64,000 nt of DNA from Salegentibacter sp. 24 (GTDB lineage Bacteria; Bacteroidota; Bacteroidia; Flavobacteriales; Flavobacteriaceae): assembly GCF_004362395.1 (NCBI RefSeq), contig NZ_SNWE01000005.1:157650-221649 (forward strand). The letters run 5' to 3'. A program made the position numbers and the translations under genes. The notes beneath the pieces are model-generated. The model searched no databases. It was not told the DNA's origin and saw nothing but the letters and a program-made list of their open reading frames with translations. Positions 44,335 through 53,684 of the stretch are shown one piece after another (position 1 is the first letter of the stretch; every line of letters starts with the position of its first letter).

Positions 44335-44490
44335 ATGAAAAAATTAATTTTAATGCTTGCGCTTACATTTAGTACCGCTGCGGTTTTTACATCTTGTAGA
44401 GAAGAAAAATCGGGAGTGGAAGAAGCTGCCGATGATGTTGAAGATGCAGCTGAAGACGTAGGCGACGAAGTTGAAGATGCTGTAGAATAA
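44335..44490 (+). CDS. Small acidic lipoprotein, copy 3 (51 aa)
   Basis: A 51-codon gene that is easily missed. It encodes MKKLILMLALTFSTAAVF, lipobox FTSC, REEKSGVEEAADDVED and a final repeat of VEDA-type units. Signal peptide, lipobox position and the C-R-E start match copies 1 and 2; the repeats of three to four residues (AADDVEDAAEDVGDEVEDAV) suggest an amphipathic helix. It is followed by a terminator at 44520. Confidence 0.72.
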   Translation: MKKLILMLALTFSTAAVFTSCREEKSGVEEAADDVEDAAEDVGDEVEDAVE

Positions 44491-44519
44491 ACAGGAACTT
44501 CCCGTAATTAACCAACCAG

Positions 44520-44556
44520 AAAATCCTTTTTGAATTAAATCAAAAAGGATTTTTTA
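44520..44556. terminator. Terminator between lipoprotein genes and the convergent regulator
   Basis: AAATCCTTTTTGA (44521-44533) and TCAAAAAGGATTT (44540-44552), a 13-bp stem with T run to the right and a short A run to the left; it can serve both strands. Confidence 0.85.
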
Positions 44557-44557
44557 A

Positions 44558-45343
44558 TTAAGCCTGTTTTTTGAACGACTTTAATTCCCGTTTCAAATCC
44601 TCCATCGATTGCTTTAGCTCTCTAAAGAGTCCGCTTTCCGAAGGATTATCCAGGTTAAAGGTAAGCTTTGAGTTTACCTGCCAAAGCTCCTGAATTTCGT
44701 TGATATTCACTTCTATTGGAAAGTATTCTTCATTTAGAGAAATTAATAGCACTTTAGAGACATCAGGGAGTTTCTGCAATTTTTTAACCAGAACTGAGTC
44801 TTGCAGAACCACAACATAAACTTTGTTATTATTAGCCTGATCAAGATCTGGTACAGCTTTGGCTAAAACCCATTCATTAGGGTAATAATTGGGTAACATA
44901 CTGTCACCCTCTATTTGAAACCCGCGATAGGTAGCATTCCTGAATTCAGGGAGGGGTATATCGAAGGCCGGCAGTTGCTGGTACCATTCCACATCCTGCA
45001 CATTATGCGGATACCCTGCAGCCGCCCTTTGATTCACCATTACCATATTCTCGTTATCTGAAGAATCTACGGTAATCACCTTCGGGCTTACATCACCTTT
45101 GCTTAGTTGTAAATATTTTTGTCCGCTTTGCCCAAAAAGCCATAAAGGATTAATACCAAACTGCCTTAAAAGCTCAGCAACTACCTTTCCAGAAAGTTTG
45201 GTACGACCTCGCTCGATATCCGCAGTAGAGTTCTTTATTCCCAAAAGTTCAGCAAAATCAGATTGCGTGAAGTTATTTTCTTCCCTGACTTCTTTAAAAT
45301 GTTTAATTTCAATAGACGATAACTGCCCCATACTTTGTCGCAT
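44558..45343 (-). CDS. XRE/LexA-like self-cleaving transcriptional regulator (S24 family)
   Basis: A 261-residue repressor-like protein. Residues about 12-67 form an XRE helix-turn-helix (NFTQSDFAELLGIKNSTADI). Residues about 104-225 are a LexA/CI S24 domain: cleavage-site-like A109-G110 in NQRAAAGYPH, nucleophile S148 in IEGDSMLPNYYPNEWVLA and general base K187 in SVLVKKLQ. Such proteins repress genes and cut themselves when RecA filaments form after DNA damage. A twin dyad flanks the gene's own -7 promoter box, which implies autorepression. No error-prone polymerase gene is adjacent. A coiled-coil tail (about 235-261) follows. Confidence 0.88.
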   Translation of the reverse strand: MRQSMGQLSSIEIKHFKEVREENNFTQSDFAELLGIKNSTADIERGRTKLSGKVVAELLRQFGINPLWLFGQSGQKYLQLSKGDVSPKVITVDSSDNENMVMVNQRAAAGYPHNVQDVEWYQQLPAFDIPLPEFRNATYRGFQIEGDSMLPNYYPNEWVLAKAVPDLDQANNNKVYVVVLQDSVLVKKLQKLPDVSKVLLISLNEEYFPIEVNINEIQELWQVNSKLTFNLDNPSESGLFRELKQSMEDLKRELKSFKKQA

Positions 45344-45346
45344 TTA

Positions 45347-45397
45347 GGAATTAATCCAATTACATTCAAATATATTGGATTAATTCCATACAAACAA
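45347..45397 (-). promoter_or_regulatory. Twin operators bracketing the regulator promoter
   Basis: GGAATTAATCCAAT (45347-45360) and ATTGGATTAATTCC (45374-45387) are perfect 14-bp inverted copies; each half contains its own near palindrome GGA(A)TTAATCC, and their centres are 30 bp apart (three helical turns). Between them, on the minus strand, lies the -7 box TATATTTG (45374-45367) with TTG 20 nt upstream (45397-45395). A repressor on both sites would cover the promoter. Confidence 0.82.
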
Positions 45398-45410
45398 TAA
45401 AAAATTGCAA

Positions 45411-45788
45411 CTATTGTTTTTCTCTGTTAAGAATATCTTCTATTTTATTGGTAAGATCTTCAACCTCAAAGGGCTTCGCTATAAAATCGTTAGCTCCCGC
45501 TTTTTTACATTTTGGACCGGCATCATGCAATGCGGACATCATAAGCACTGGGGTTTCAGCAATTTCTGGGTTCGCCCTGATTCCCGCACACACATCAGTT
45601 CCATCAACACCTGAAATAAGCATATCCAATAATACTATATCTATATTTTCCTGTTGAATTAATTCCTCTGCCAAGAGTGGCTTTTCGGTGACCTTTACCT
45701 TGTAACCGTAAAATTCCAATAATGTTTTTAACATTTCACCAATTCCCGAATCATCATCTACCACTAGAATTTTTGTCGTTTTCTCCAT
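45411..45788 (-). CDS. Single-domain response regulator
   Basis: A 125-residue CheY-like receiver. It has the acidic pocket VVDDD at residues 9-13, phosphorylated Asp D55 in IVLLDMLISG, the switch Ser in MMSALHD and K105 in IAKPFE. There is no output domain, so it must act by protein contact or phosphotransfer. It lies 5 bp after the PAS histidine kinase gene and is therefore its likely partner. Confidence 0.92.
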   Translation of the reverse strand: MEKTTKILVVDDDSGIGEMLKTLLEFYGYKVKVTEKPLLAEELIQQENIDIVLLDMLISGVDGTDVCAGIRANPEIAETPVLMMSALHDAGPKCKKAGANDFIAKPFEVEDLTNKIEDILNREKQ

Positions 45789-45793
45789 ATTTT

Positions 45794-48451
45794 TTAATTA
45801 GAAGTAATTTGCTCAGCATTAAGAATAAATGAAAATTCTGAACCTTCGTCCAACTTACTTTTCAATTGTATTTCTCCGTTATGTCTTTCTATAATTTCAT
45901 TGGCCAAATATAACCCTATTCCAAAACCTGAATAAGTTTCTTCACTTTTTACTCCAACCCTGTAAAAGCGATTAAAGATTTTTTTGTGATTTTCTTCTCT
46001 AATTCCAATTCCAAAATCCTTTACGCTTACTTTTATTTTATCCTCTGTTTCCTGGGAAATCCGCACAATAATATCCTGGCTGCCAGGCGAATATTTAATG
46101 GCATTAATCACAAAGTTGATAATTACCTGCCCAATTCTGTCCCTATCGGCCCGGACTTTACATTGCACATCACTTTCCAAAGCTATATTATGTTGTGTAT
46201 TGGTATAATTTATATCCTGAATAGTCTCCGAAACAAGTTCATTTAAATTAAATTCTTCTTCCCTGAGTTCCAGTTGGTTTTCCCTAATCCGGGAAAGATC
46301 AAGTATTTCTGAAATTAAGCGTGTTAATCTTGAAACCTGATGATTTATCCTTTCTAATGAAGGTTGTAAGGGAAGCTGTGAAGATGCTATTTCCTGGTGC
46401 TTTTTAAGCAGGTTTAGTAAAAGCTGCACATAACCTTTGATGGATGTTACAGGAGTTTTTAACTCGTGGCTTACCATTTTCAGGAACTCCTCTTTACGCT
46501 TTTCTTCCTCTTTTATCTTGTCGATTTCCGTACTCGAGGCAATCCACATTTTCACCGTTCCATCGTCTTCTTTAACAGCCTCACACCTACTTAAATGCCA
46601 GATATATTTCCCCTCTTTATCCTTTAAACGCAATTGCATCTCAATATTGCAACCGGTCTTTAAACAATTTTCCCAAGCAGCCAAAAAAGTTTGCTTTTCT
46701 TCAGGATGAATATATTCCACCCACCCAATCTCTTTAAGATGTTTACTGTCTTGACCGGTAAAATCCAGCCAGTTCTTATTGAAATAGATATCATTACCAT
46801 CTCCATCGGTTTTTGATACCATACCAGGCATTAAATCCGCCATCTGCCGGAAGTGAAATTCGCTTTCCTTCAATAAGAGTTTAGAATTCACCGAATCGGT
46901 AACATCAATGGCCATATTTAATATTCCATAAATTTCTCCATTTTTGTCCCGCAATGGTTTATAAGTAAAATTATAGAAGCCGGTTTGCAACTTCCCGTCT
47001 TTTCTAAGATCGACTCTGTCTTCTTTCCCCCAATAGGTTTCCCCGGTTTTTAGTACATTTCTTAGGATTTGTGCAAATGGTTGCCCTTCTAACTCGGGTA
47101 AGGCTTTTTCCAATGGTTTTCCTAAAACCGATTGGTCTTTTCCCCAAAGTGCTATCATTGAATCGTTAGCCAATTCAATAGTTAAGTCGCTACCAGTATA
47201 AATTGCAGTTGCCACTGTTGCCTCCTTGACAATTCCTTGCATGCGATGTTCTTTTTCCCGCACCAGGTTTTCTTTAACTTTTTCCTCATGCACATCTATT
47301 ACAGTCCCTATCATACCTTCATAGTTACCCTTGGCATCAAACTTAGGGCTAGCTTTATCTAAAACCCATCGATATTCTCCTTTTCTGTTGCGCAACCTAA
47401 AACTTATAGTGTAGGCTTTCTTTTGATCATGCCCTTCCAAAAAAGCATATTCAGCTTGTTTTCTGTCCTCTGGATGTGTTGCGTCTAACCAACCCATCCC
47501 CTCTGCTTCCTCGTTATTTTGACCTGTATAACTATACCAGTTTTTATTTAGAAATACACTTTGGCCTTCGGTATCTGTAATCCAGATGATCGCAGGAACA
47601 GTATCAATAACCTCCTTTAACCGATCTTCGCTTTGTTCAACCTTCTTACGGGCCCGCACCTGCTCAGTCACATCTATGGCATGAACAAAAACACCATCAA
47701 TTTCACCTTTTTGATTTCTGGTCGGTTCATATACAAAATTCAAATAAGAATTTTTGAATTTCCCTTTGCCTATATTCAGTTGAATAAGAATTTCGTTACC
47801 AACATACGCTTCACCGGTAGAATATACATTATCTAAAAGTTCAATAAAACCTTGATTTCCGATCTCCGGCAGGGCTTCTTTTACACTTTTCCCAATAATA
47901 TTTCTATTCCCAACTAGCTTAATATAATTTTCGTTAGCTACTTCAAAAATATGCTCTGGGCCTCGAAGGATACAAATGTAGGCAGGTGCATTGGAAAGTA
48001 TATTCTCAACAATTCTATTAAAAACTTTCTCCTGACGTGACAATTCTCCAATTTTCTTTAATTTTTTGAAACTAAAAAGAAATAGTCGGTTATCAGAAGG
48101 TGTTAAAAGTATTGAAGCATTCACAGTAAAACCTTTTGTTCCATTCTCAGGAAGTTCGATCTGAACGGTTCTTTCGGTAATAGGGTTTTCATCAACCTTT
48201 AATTCCTCCAATACACTTTTGAACTCAGGGGTGTCAAATTGATTTTGATTAAAATTGAAAATAGAAACATCTTGCATGTTTCCAGTTTTAACCTTAAACT
48301 TTTTCTTGAAATTGGCGTTATAAGATAAAACGTTCTTATGTTCGTCTAATACCAGTAATGGTTCACGAACAGTTTTAATCAAGCCCTGTGCGTAATTTTT
48401 AAGAATATCAAATTCCTCTTCGGAAAGTCTAGAGGTGTCAGATTCTACCAT
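45794..48451 (-). CDS. PAS-domain sensor histidine kinase
   Basis: An 885-residue kinase without obvious membrane helices. Residues about 20-650 hold five or so PAS domains, several with PAC endings (NGEIYGILNMAIDVTD, KGNYEGMIGTVIDVHEE). The dimerisation box FLKMVSHELKTPVTSIKGY near residue 660 carries the phosphorylated His, and the ATP-binding part (about 765-880) has INAIKYSPGSQDI, DFGIGIREE and GFGIGLYLANEII. It probably senses a cytoplasmic or redox cue and passes phosphate to the receiver encoded next. The signal is unknown. Confidence 0.93.
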   Translation of the reverse strand: MVESDTSRLSEEEFDILKNYAQGLIKTVREPLLVLDEHKNVLSYNANFKKKFKVKTGNMQDVSIFNFNQNQFDTPEFKSVLEELKVDENPITERTVQIELPENGTKGFTVNASILLTPSDNRLFLFSFKKLKKIGELSRQEKVFNRIVENILSNAPAYICILRGPEHIFEVANENYIKLVGNRNIIGKSVKEALPEIGNQGFIELLDNVYSTGEAYVGNEILIQLNIGKGKFKNSYLNFVYEPTRNQKGEIDGVFVHAIDVTEQVRARKKVEQSEDRLKEVIDTVPAIIWITDTEGQSVFLNKNWYSYTGQNNEEAEGMGWLDATHPEDRKQAEYAFLEGHDQKKAYTISFRLRNRKGEYRWVLDKASPKFDAKGNYEGMIGTVIDVHEEKVKENLVREKEHRMQGIVKEATVATAIYTGSDLTIELANDSMIALWGKDQSVLGKPLEKALPELEGQPFAQILRNVLKTGETYWGKEDRVDLRKDGKLQTGFYNFTYKPLRDKNGEIYGILNMAIDVTDSVNSKLLLKESEFHFRQMADLMPGMVSKTDGDGNDIYFNKNWLDFTGQDSKHLKEIGWVEYIHPEEKQTFLAAWENCLKTGCNIEMQLRLKDKEGKYIWHLSRCEAVKEDDGTVKMWIASSTEIDKIKEEEKRKEEFLKMVSHELKTPVTSIKGYVQLLLNLLKKHQEIASSQLPLQPSLERINHQVSRLTRLISEILDLSRIRENQLELREEEFNLNELVSETIQDINYTNTQHNIALESDVQCKVRADRDRIGQVIINFVINAIKYSPGSQDIIVRISQETEDKIKVSVKDFGIGIREENHKKIFNRFYRVGVKSEETYSGFGIGLYLANEIIERHNGEIQLKSKLDEGSEFSFILNAEQITSN

Positions 48452-48574
48452 GGATATAAACTTAGTTTTCTGGTTTGTGTGCTAAAATAGAAGCACTAAA
48501 ATACTATTTTCCAACACCAATTTCCATTTCATTTTCATAGGAAAATCATAAAGTTGTGATGGCCTTTAAATAAT

Positions 48575-48604
48575 AAAACCGATAAAATTGATTTTATCGG
48601 TTTT
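48575..48604 (-). terminator. Terminator after the short-chain dehydrogenase gene
   Basis: AAAACCGATAAAAT (48575-48588) and ATTTTATCGGTTTT (48591-48604), 14 bp with a 2-nt centre (in practice a slightly larger loop), with T bases after the stem on the minus strand. Confidence 0.8.
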
Positions 48605-48636
48605 AAAAAGATTAGTCGCAAAAAAATTGAAATGTC

Positions 48637-49383
48637 CTATTGCGCTAAATATCCCCCATCAATTGGGTAATAAGAACCCGTAACAAAGGTTGCCCTATCG
48701 CTGGCCAGCCATAATAAAAGTTCAGCCACTTCCTGAGGCTCTCCTAAACGGCCGATTGGATGGACATTTACCAATTGAGATAACAAATCTTTATCCAAAT
48801 CTTTTAACAAAGGCGTTTTTATAAACGCAGGCCCAACCGAGTTCACCCTTATCCCCTTAGCCGAATATTCCAGTGCAGCAGATTTAGATAATCCTACCAC
48901 CCCGTGTTTTGCAGCCACATAGGCTGCTGAGTTCGCAAAACCCACACTTCCCAAGATAGAAGCCACATTTATTATTGATCCATTGCCATTATTTAGCATT
49001 GCAGGAATTTGATAACGCATCCCATAAAAAACTCCAGAAAGGTTCACGGCAATAACCTTATCCCAGTCCGCAACAGGATATTCCCCTACCGGATGCTGGG
49101 AACCACCTATTCCTGCATTATTGATGGCAATATCCAATTTCCCAAATCGTTTCAGCGTTTCAGCAACACTTCTTTCAGAATCTTCTGATTTTGACGTATC
49201 GGCTTTAAAAAATACCACCTCGCCTCCTTTCTGCTCTATTTTCCTGGTTAGTTCCTCTCCTTTTTCAGTATCGATATCGGTTAAAAATAACCGTGCCCCT
49301 TCCCCAGCAAAAAGTAAAGCTGTACTTTCTCCTATTCCCGATGCAGCACCTGTAATAAGTGCTACTTTCCCTTTTAATTCCAT
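48637..49383 (-). CDS. SDR family oxidoreductase
   Basis: A 248-residue short-chain dehydrogenase/reductase with cofactor motif TGAASGIGES (residues 12-21), NNAGIGG (about 88-94), catalytic Ser in NVASILGSVG, and YVAAKHGVVG containing the Tyr and Lys. The C-terminal VTGSYYPIDGGYLAQ is family-typical. Asp near residue 37 (LTDIDTEKG) at the end of the second strand favours NAD(H). Substrate unknown. It is a single gene with its own terminator. Confidence 0.92.
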   Translation of the reverse strand: MELKGKVALITGAASGIGESTALLFAGEGARLFLTDIDTEKGEELTRKIEQKGGEVVFFKADTSKSEDSERSVAETLKRFGKLDIAINNAGIGGSQHPVGEYPVADWDKVIAVNLSGVFYGMRYQIPAMLNNGNGSIINVASILGSVGFANSAAYVAAKHGVVGLSKSAALEYSAKGIRVNSVGPAFIKTPLLKDLDKDLLSQLVNVHPIGRLGEPQEVAELLLWLASDRATFVTGSYYPIDGGYLAQ

Positions 49384-49494
49384 AGCGTAAAAATTTTAAT
49401 TAAACACTTCAAAATTAAGGCATTGCAACCTTTAGAAATATGATGAAAGTCAGGGAATAATATTTTAATTAACTTGGCTTAAAATACCGTAAGA

Positions 49495-50172
49495 ATGAAA
49501 AGCTTAACCTACATCTTTATTTTTATACTTGGCTTTAATTCTGGCTTTGCTCAGGAAAAAGAGTTACCGAAAGGATTTGTATATATCAAAAAGCGAATTC
49601 CGGATATTAAAATTGATATCCGCTATGCCGGGAGCAATAATTTTATCGGGAAACCGGTGAACGCTTACCATAAACCGGTGGCTATTGTAACAGCACAGGC
49701 CGCCACAGCACTTGAAAAAGCCCAGAAAGATCTGATGATAGAAGGTTTTTGTTTAAAAGTTTTCGACGCTTATCGACCACAAACGGCTGTCAACCACTTT
49801 ATCGAATGGGCTAAAAAGCCGGAGGATACCCTCACCAAGGGAAAATTTTACCCAGATATTGCGAAGAAAAATCTATTTCAGTTGGGTTATATCGCCACCA
49901 AATCCGGACATTCCAGGGGCAGTACTATAGACCTTACCGTTATTGACGCTGAAACCGGGAAAGAATTAGATATGGGAAGTGGTTACGATTTTTTTGGTGA
50001 TATTTCTAACCATAGCAGTGATAAAATTACTAAAGAACAAAAAGCTAACCGTTCTTTACTCAAACGAATAATGATTAAAAACGGTTTTAGGCCCTATCCC
50101 GAGGAATGGTGGCATTACACCTTAAGAAACGAGCCTTATCCACAAACTTATTTTGATTTTCCGGTTCAATAG
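49495..50172 (+). CDS. D-alanyl-D-alanine dipeptidase (M15D, VanX/DdpX-like)
   Basis: A 225-residue exported zinc peptidase. Signal peptide ends at FAQEK near residue 20. Zinc and catalytic residues lie in FDAYRPQTAVNHF, SGHSRGSTIDLTV (His and Asp ligands) and EEWWHYTL (Glu base and His). The enzyme splits D-Ala-D-Ala in the periplasm and likely serves peptidoglycan recycling; resistance to vancomycin is not implied since no vanHA genes are near and Bacteroidota are Gram-negative. Confidence 0.9.
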   Translation: MKSLTYIFIFILGFNSGFAQEKELPKGFVYIKKRIPDIKIDIRYAGSNNFIGKPVNAYHKPVAIVTAQAATALEKAQKDLMIEGFCLKVFDAYRPQTAVNHFIEWAKKPEDTLTKGKFYPDIAKKNLFQLGYIATKSGHSRGSTIDLTVIDAETGKELDMGSGYDFFGDISNHSSDKITKEQKANRSLLKRIMIKNGFRPYPEEWWHYTLRNEPYPQTYFDFPVQ

Positions 50173-50226
50173 TATAGTTTAAAAAGCTCAATTGTTTGTT
50201 TTGTGCCCTTTATTTTTAAGAAAAAC

Positions 50227-50262
50227 AAACCTCCGAAAAATATAAAAATTCTTCAGAGGTTT
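50227..50262 (-). terminator. Terminator of the metalloprotease gene
   Basis: AAACCTC (50227-50233) pairs with GAGGTTT (50256-50262), 7 bp plus inner GAA/TTC pairs; a T-rich tract follows on the minus strand. Confidence 0.65.
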
Positions 50263-50270
50263 TATAAGAA

Positions 50271-52724
50271 TTAAGACTCCGTATCTAGCGCATCATCTAT
50301 CCTGGCAATTAAATCCTCCCAGTGATATTGGGTTAAAGTATGGTTCGTTCCTGACTTTCGGCGACTTATTTCTCGCTTTAAACTTTGCATTTCACCCCGC
50401 ATAAGAGGCAAAATATCTGATTTTAACAATTCTTGGTTATCTGAAGTATTTAAATTGGTAAGGTACTTTGAAGCAATGTCAACATAAGAGCGTTGCAGGT
50501 TACGTCTGTAAACATTAACCCTATCTCGGTTATAAAGTTCGCTAAAAATACCCTTTCTTAAATCTTCTAATAAATTTACGGCTGCATAGGCATCCTCTCC
50601 GTTTACCTCTTCATTAGCAATCACTCTTTTCAAACGAGCTTCATCCAACAAATTGTTTAGTGCCCGGGTTTGCAAATTCTGTACACGCTCTACTGCACCT
50701 GCAGCTTCTATACGTTTTAATATATTTTGGTTTAGCAACCAATCAGGAGTGATAAAAGCTTCTTTCAACAAAAATTCCACGGCTTCTTTCTGCTTTTCCT
50801 CGGGAACATTTTTGTAGACTACTCCATCCTGATTTGAGGTTTTTCGCGTTTCGTACACTCCCCCAATATTTGCTACTACGTGAGAAATATAACCGCGCCA
50901 CATATAAGTTAGTTCTCGGTACACTTCTTCAAGATCATCGTACCCGTAACCATCTCTGGAAGTCCACTCTATTAAATTCGGAACTACCTTTTTAAGATTT
51001 GCCAATCCGTATTCACTGGCTTTAACCTGATCGGCTCCAAGGCTTTCCCGTTGAGATTGCGGATCTACACCACCATATCCATTTCCAAATTCATACCAGG
51101 GATTTCCTGCTTTTGCTAAGATCCATTCGTCTAATTTTTCTTTTTCTGCCTCAGCAGATTCGGCTTCAGGAAGATAGCGATAACCCCAATTGATTGCATA
51201 TTTATCGTAAGGACCCATCATTCTAATATATCTCACTCCTTCATCTTCGGGTTGCGCTACATAATTTACTCGAGCGTAATCCATAATAGAAGGAGTTAAA
51301 CCATATTTCTGGGTAAACTTGGCAGACCTCAACGAATCAGTAGGATATGCAGAACTGGCTTTCATATTGTGGGGCAAACCTAAAGCGTGCCCAACCTCAT
51401 GTGCGATTACCATACGCATCATTTCTCCAATCTTAGATTCAGGAGTGTTTAAAGTTCTCGCGGCTTCCGTTTGAGCACCAGCTTCAATCATATAGCGATT
51501 TCGATAAGAGCGTAAATGATTGTGGTACCAGATAATATCACTTTCTATAATTTCACCAGTTCGCGGATCCGTAACCGAAGGTCCAACCGCATTTCTAGTA
51601 GTACTCGCCACATAGCGAACTACCGAGTAGCGAACATCTTCAGGACTAAATTCGGGATCTTCTTCTTTTGTCGGTGGATCTTTGGCAATAATCGCATTTT
51701 TAAAGCCTGCCTCTTCGAATGCCATATTCCAGTCTTCAATTCCCTGCTTAAAATAAGGTCTCCATTTCTCGGGTGTGGCGGGATCCAAATAATAAACAAT
51801 TGGTTCTTCAGGCTCTACAAGCTCTCCACGTCTATAGGCTTCAATATCTTTAGGAACTAGTTTCCAACGGCGAATTAATTCATAATTATCAGCCTTTAAT
51901 TCCTCTGAATTATAATCATATTTATCTATAGTAAACCACCCTACACGCTCATCTGCTATCCTGGGCTGCATTTTATCCTCGGGAAGCAAAATCATAGATT
52001 GATTCATCATCATCGAAATCGTTCCAGCCTGATCTCGTGTTGGTGGTTCTTCTGCCTGATATGTCATCACATGTTTCACCTCTACATTTTCAGGGTATGC
52101 ATTTGCAGATTCAATATATGATCTACTCGGGTCAAGTTTTTTCACTTTATAACGCTTACGCAGCGAAGATGAAACACCATTAATAGCCTGGACTTCTTCC
52201 TCAAACAAATCACTAACTTCAATAACAACACTACTAGAGTCAGCATTGTATGTTTTTATCTCTGAACTGAATAGAATTGGAAAAAAATTATTAGCACGCA
52301 CCGATTTGTGAATGGGGGTATTCTCGTCGCTCATGTTTTCAAAACTAATAACCTTTAGGTCTATATTATCTTTGCGTTTGGTCCATCGTACAACCTGCTC
52401 ATTTACTTTAGAACCTGCATTTACATAACCTCCTCCGTAATTATCGGGTACAGCAGCGATACGACTAACCAACAACATATCCTTGCCCAGCACTTCTACC
52501 GGGATTTCAAAATACAGTTTACCCTCTACGAAATGGGTAGTAAAAAGCCCTTCATCAGATTTGGCTTGCGGGGTAATAATTTCCTTATATAATTTTAAAC
52601 CATTTGCAGATTTTTCTGAAGTATCTTCAGCCGATTTATCTTTAGTGCTGAATACAGATTTTTCACTTCCGCAGCCCACCGCAAGTATTGCTGCCAGAAC
52701 CAGAACAGGTATTTTTTTTCTCAT
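50271..52724 (-). CDS. Zinc-dependent metalloprotease lipoprotein (DUF5117/DUF5118/M10-like)
   Basis: An 817-residue exported metzincin. The N-terminus MRKKIPVLVLAAILAVGCGS is a lipoprotein signal with Cys at 18. DUF5118 and DUF5117 regions fill residues about 40-300, and the catalytic site HEVGHALGLPHNMKAS near residue 440 fits HExxHxxGxxH; SIMDYARVNYV contains the Met-turn. The C-terminal 300 residues (DUF4953-like) are helical. It is thought to digest proteins at the cell surface. Typical of Bacteroidota. Confidence 0.9.
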   Translation of the reverse strand: MRKKIPVLVLAAILAVGCGSEKSVFSTKDKSAEDTSEKSANGLKLYKEIITPQAKSDEGLFTTHFVEGKLYFEIPVEVLGKDMLLVSRIAAVPDNYGGGYVNAGSKVNEQVVRWTKRKDNIDLKVISFENMSDENTPIHKSVRANNFFPILFSSEIKTYNADSSSVVIEVSDLFEEEVQAINGVSSSLRKRYKVKKLDPSRSYIESANAYPENVEVKHVMTYQAEEPPTRDQAGTISMMMNQSMILLPEDKMQPRIADERVGWFTIDKYDYNSEELKADNYELIRRWKLVPKDIEAYRRGELVEPEEPIVYYLDPATPEKWRPYFKQGIEDWNMAFEEAGFKNAIIAKDPPTKEEDPEFSPEDVRYSVVRYVASTTRNAVGPSVTDPRTGEIIESDIIWYHNHLRSYRNRYMIEAGAQTEAARTLNTPESKIGEMMRMVIAHEVGHALGLPHNMKASSAYPTDSLRSAKFTQKYGLTPSIMDYARVNYVAQPEDEGVRYIRMMGPYDKYAINWGYRYLPEAESAEAEKEKLDEWILAKAGNPWYEFGNGYGGVDPQSQRESLGADQVKASEYGLANLKKVVPNLIEWTSRDGYGYDDLEEVYRELTYMWRGYISHVVANIGGVYETRKTSNQDGVVYKNVPEEKQKEAVEFLLKEAFITPDWLLNQNILKRIEAAGAVERVQNLQTRALNNLLDEARLKRVIANEEVNGEDAYAAVNLLEDLRKGIFSELYNRDRVNVYRRNLQRSYVDIASKYLTNLNTSDNQELLKSDILPLMRGEMQSLKREISRRKSGTNHTLTQYHWEDLIARIDDALDTES

Positions 52725-52922
52725 AAATTGTTATTTTGGTCTCAAGATAAGGAAACCATCTAATATGATGGAATTGCTGCAAGTGGAGTATTGGAAATTG
52801 TACTCCAGAAGTCTAGTTTCGTTTGCCAGAAGAAAAATAATTTAGATCTTAAAGTAGTGACCAAAAATTTTCAGATCTATCTTCAAAGGCATGAAATAAT
52901 TATTTGTGCTCTGGCCAGCTCT

Positions 52923-53684
52923 TTATTCCGAAGAAATCTCAGTACGGCTTTCTGTATTCATCAACCTATCCCAGAAGGTAAAATATAATCCGAAATTAGT
53001 TTTGAATTCTGCGTGGTGAAGATGATGATGAGTAGCACCAATAAATAATTTCCCGAAACGGCTTTTTATAAAAGCTTTAGGGTAAACTTCAATATCTAAA
53101 TGATTTATCACGCTGCTCAGGGTCATAAAAATGAGGTAAATCCCAATTACTACTGGATGAACGGGTAAAACCAGTAAAATGGCAGGAACAATTAAAGCTT
53201 CAAGTAAAGATTCCCAGGGATGAAATGAGAAAGCTGTCCACGGACTGGGCACCAGGCTATCATGGTGTACTTTGTGTATTTTCCTGAAAACTTTAGGATG
53301 ATGCATCCAGCGATGTACCCAGTAATAATAGGTTTCGTGCAACAGTGAAAGCAAAATAAAACTTGCTGGAATATACCAGTAACCGAATTTATCAGGCTCA
53401 AGATAAATTGCGGTAAAACCTTTTTGCCAGAGGAAATATGTCAGCGCTCCAAAAAAACCAAAAATAACTGAAGACCACATGCTCCAGTAAATTTCTTTTT
53501 TTAACTGCCCTTTTCTAAAACCTCGCTTGCTCAATCGTTTACTGCTGAATTCCTCACTTTTAAGCTTATAGAAATACCAGTAAAAAATACCTGCAGAAAC
53601 CATATACCTAAGAAAAACTGCAGCAAAAAAAATTACCACACACAAAAGGAAAAGTCCGGGATTATTTATTTCAAAAAAAACCAT
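52923..53684 (-). CDS. Sterol desaturase family membrane protein
   Basis: A 253-residue integral membrane protein with four or so membrane helices and histidine boxes HETYYYWVHRWMHH, KIHKVHHDS, and HHHLHHAEF, followed by FGLYFTFWDRLMNTE, as in alkylglycerol monooxygenase and carotenoid hydroxylase relatives. It differs from the fatty acid hydroxylase at 15149 in order and spacing of His boxes, so the two are not recent duplicates. Substrate unknown; lipid or sterol-like modification is inferred. Confidence 0.87.
   Translation of the reverse strand: MVFFEINNPGLFLLCVVIFFAAVFLRYMVSAGIFYWYFYKLKSEEFSSKRLSKRGFRKGQLKKEIYWSMWSSVIFGFFGALTYFLWQKGFTAIYLEPDKFGYWYIPASFILLSLLHETYYYWVHRWMHHPKVFRKIHKVHHDSLVPSPWTAFSFHPWESLLEALIVPAILLVLPVHPVVIGIYLIFMTLSSVINHLDIEVYPKAFIKSRFGKLFIGATHHHLHHAEFKTNFGLYFTFWDRLMNTESRTEISSE

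Noticed and set aside
44558..45343. Prophage repressor
   Set aside because: The S24 regulator looks phage-like, but no structural, integrase or replication phage gene lies within 10 kb.
49495..50172. VanX-type vancomycin resistance
   Set aside because: No vanH/vanA or sensor genes nearby and the host is a Gram-negative type; a peptidoglycan recycling dipeptidase is simpler.
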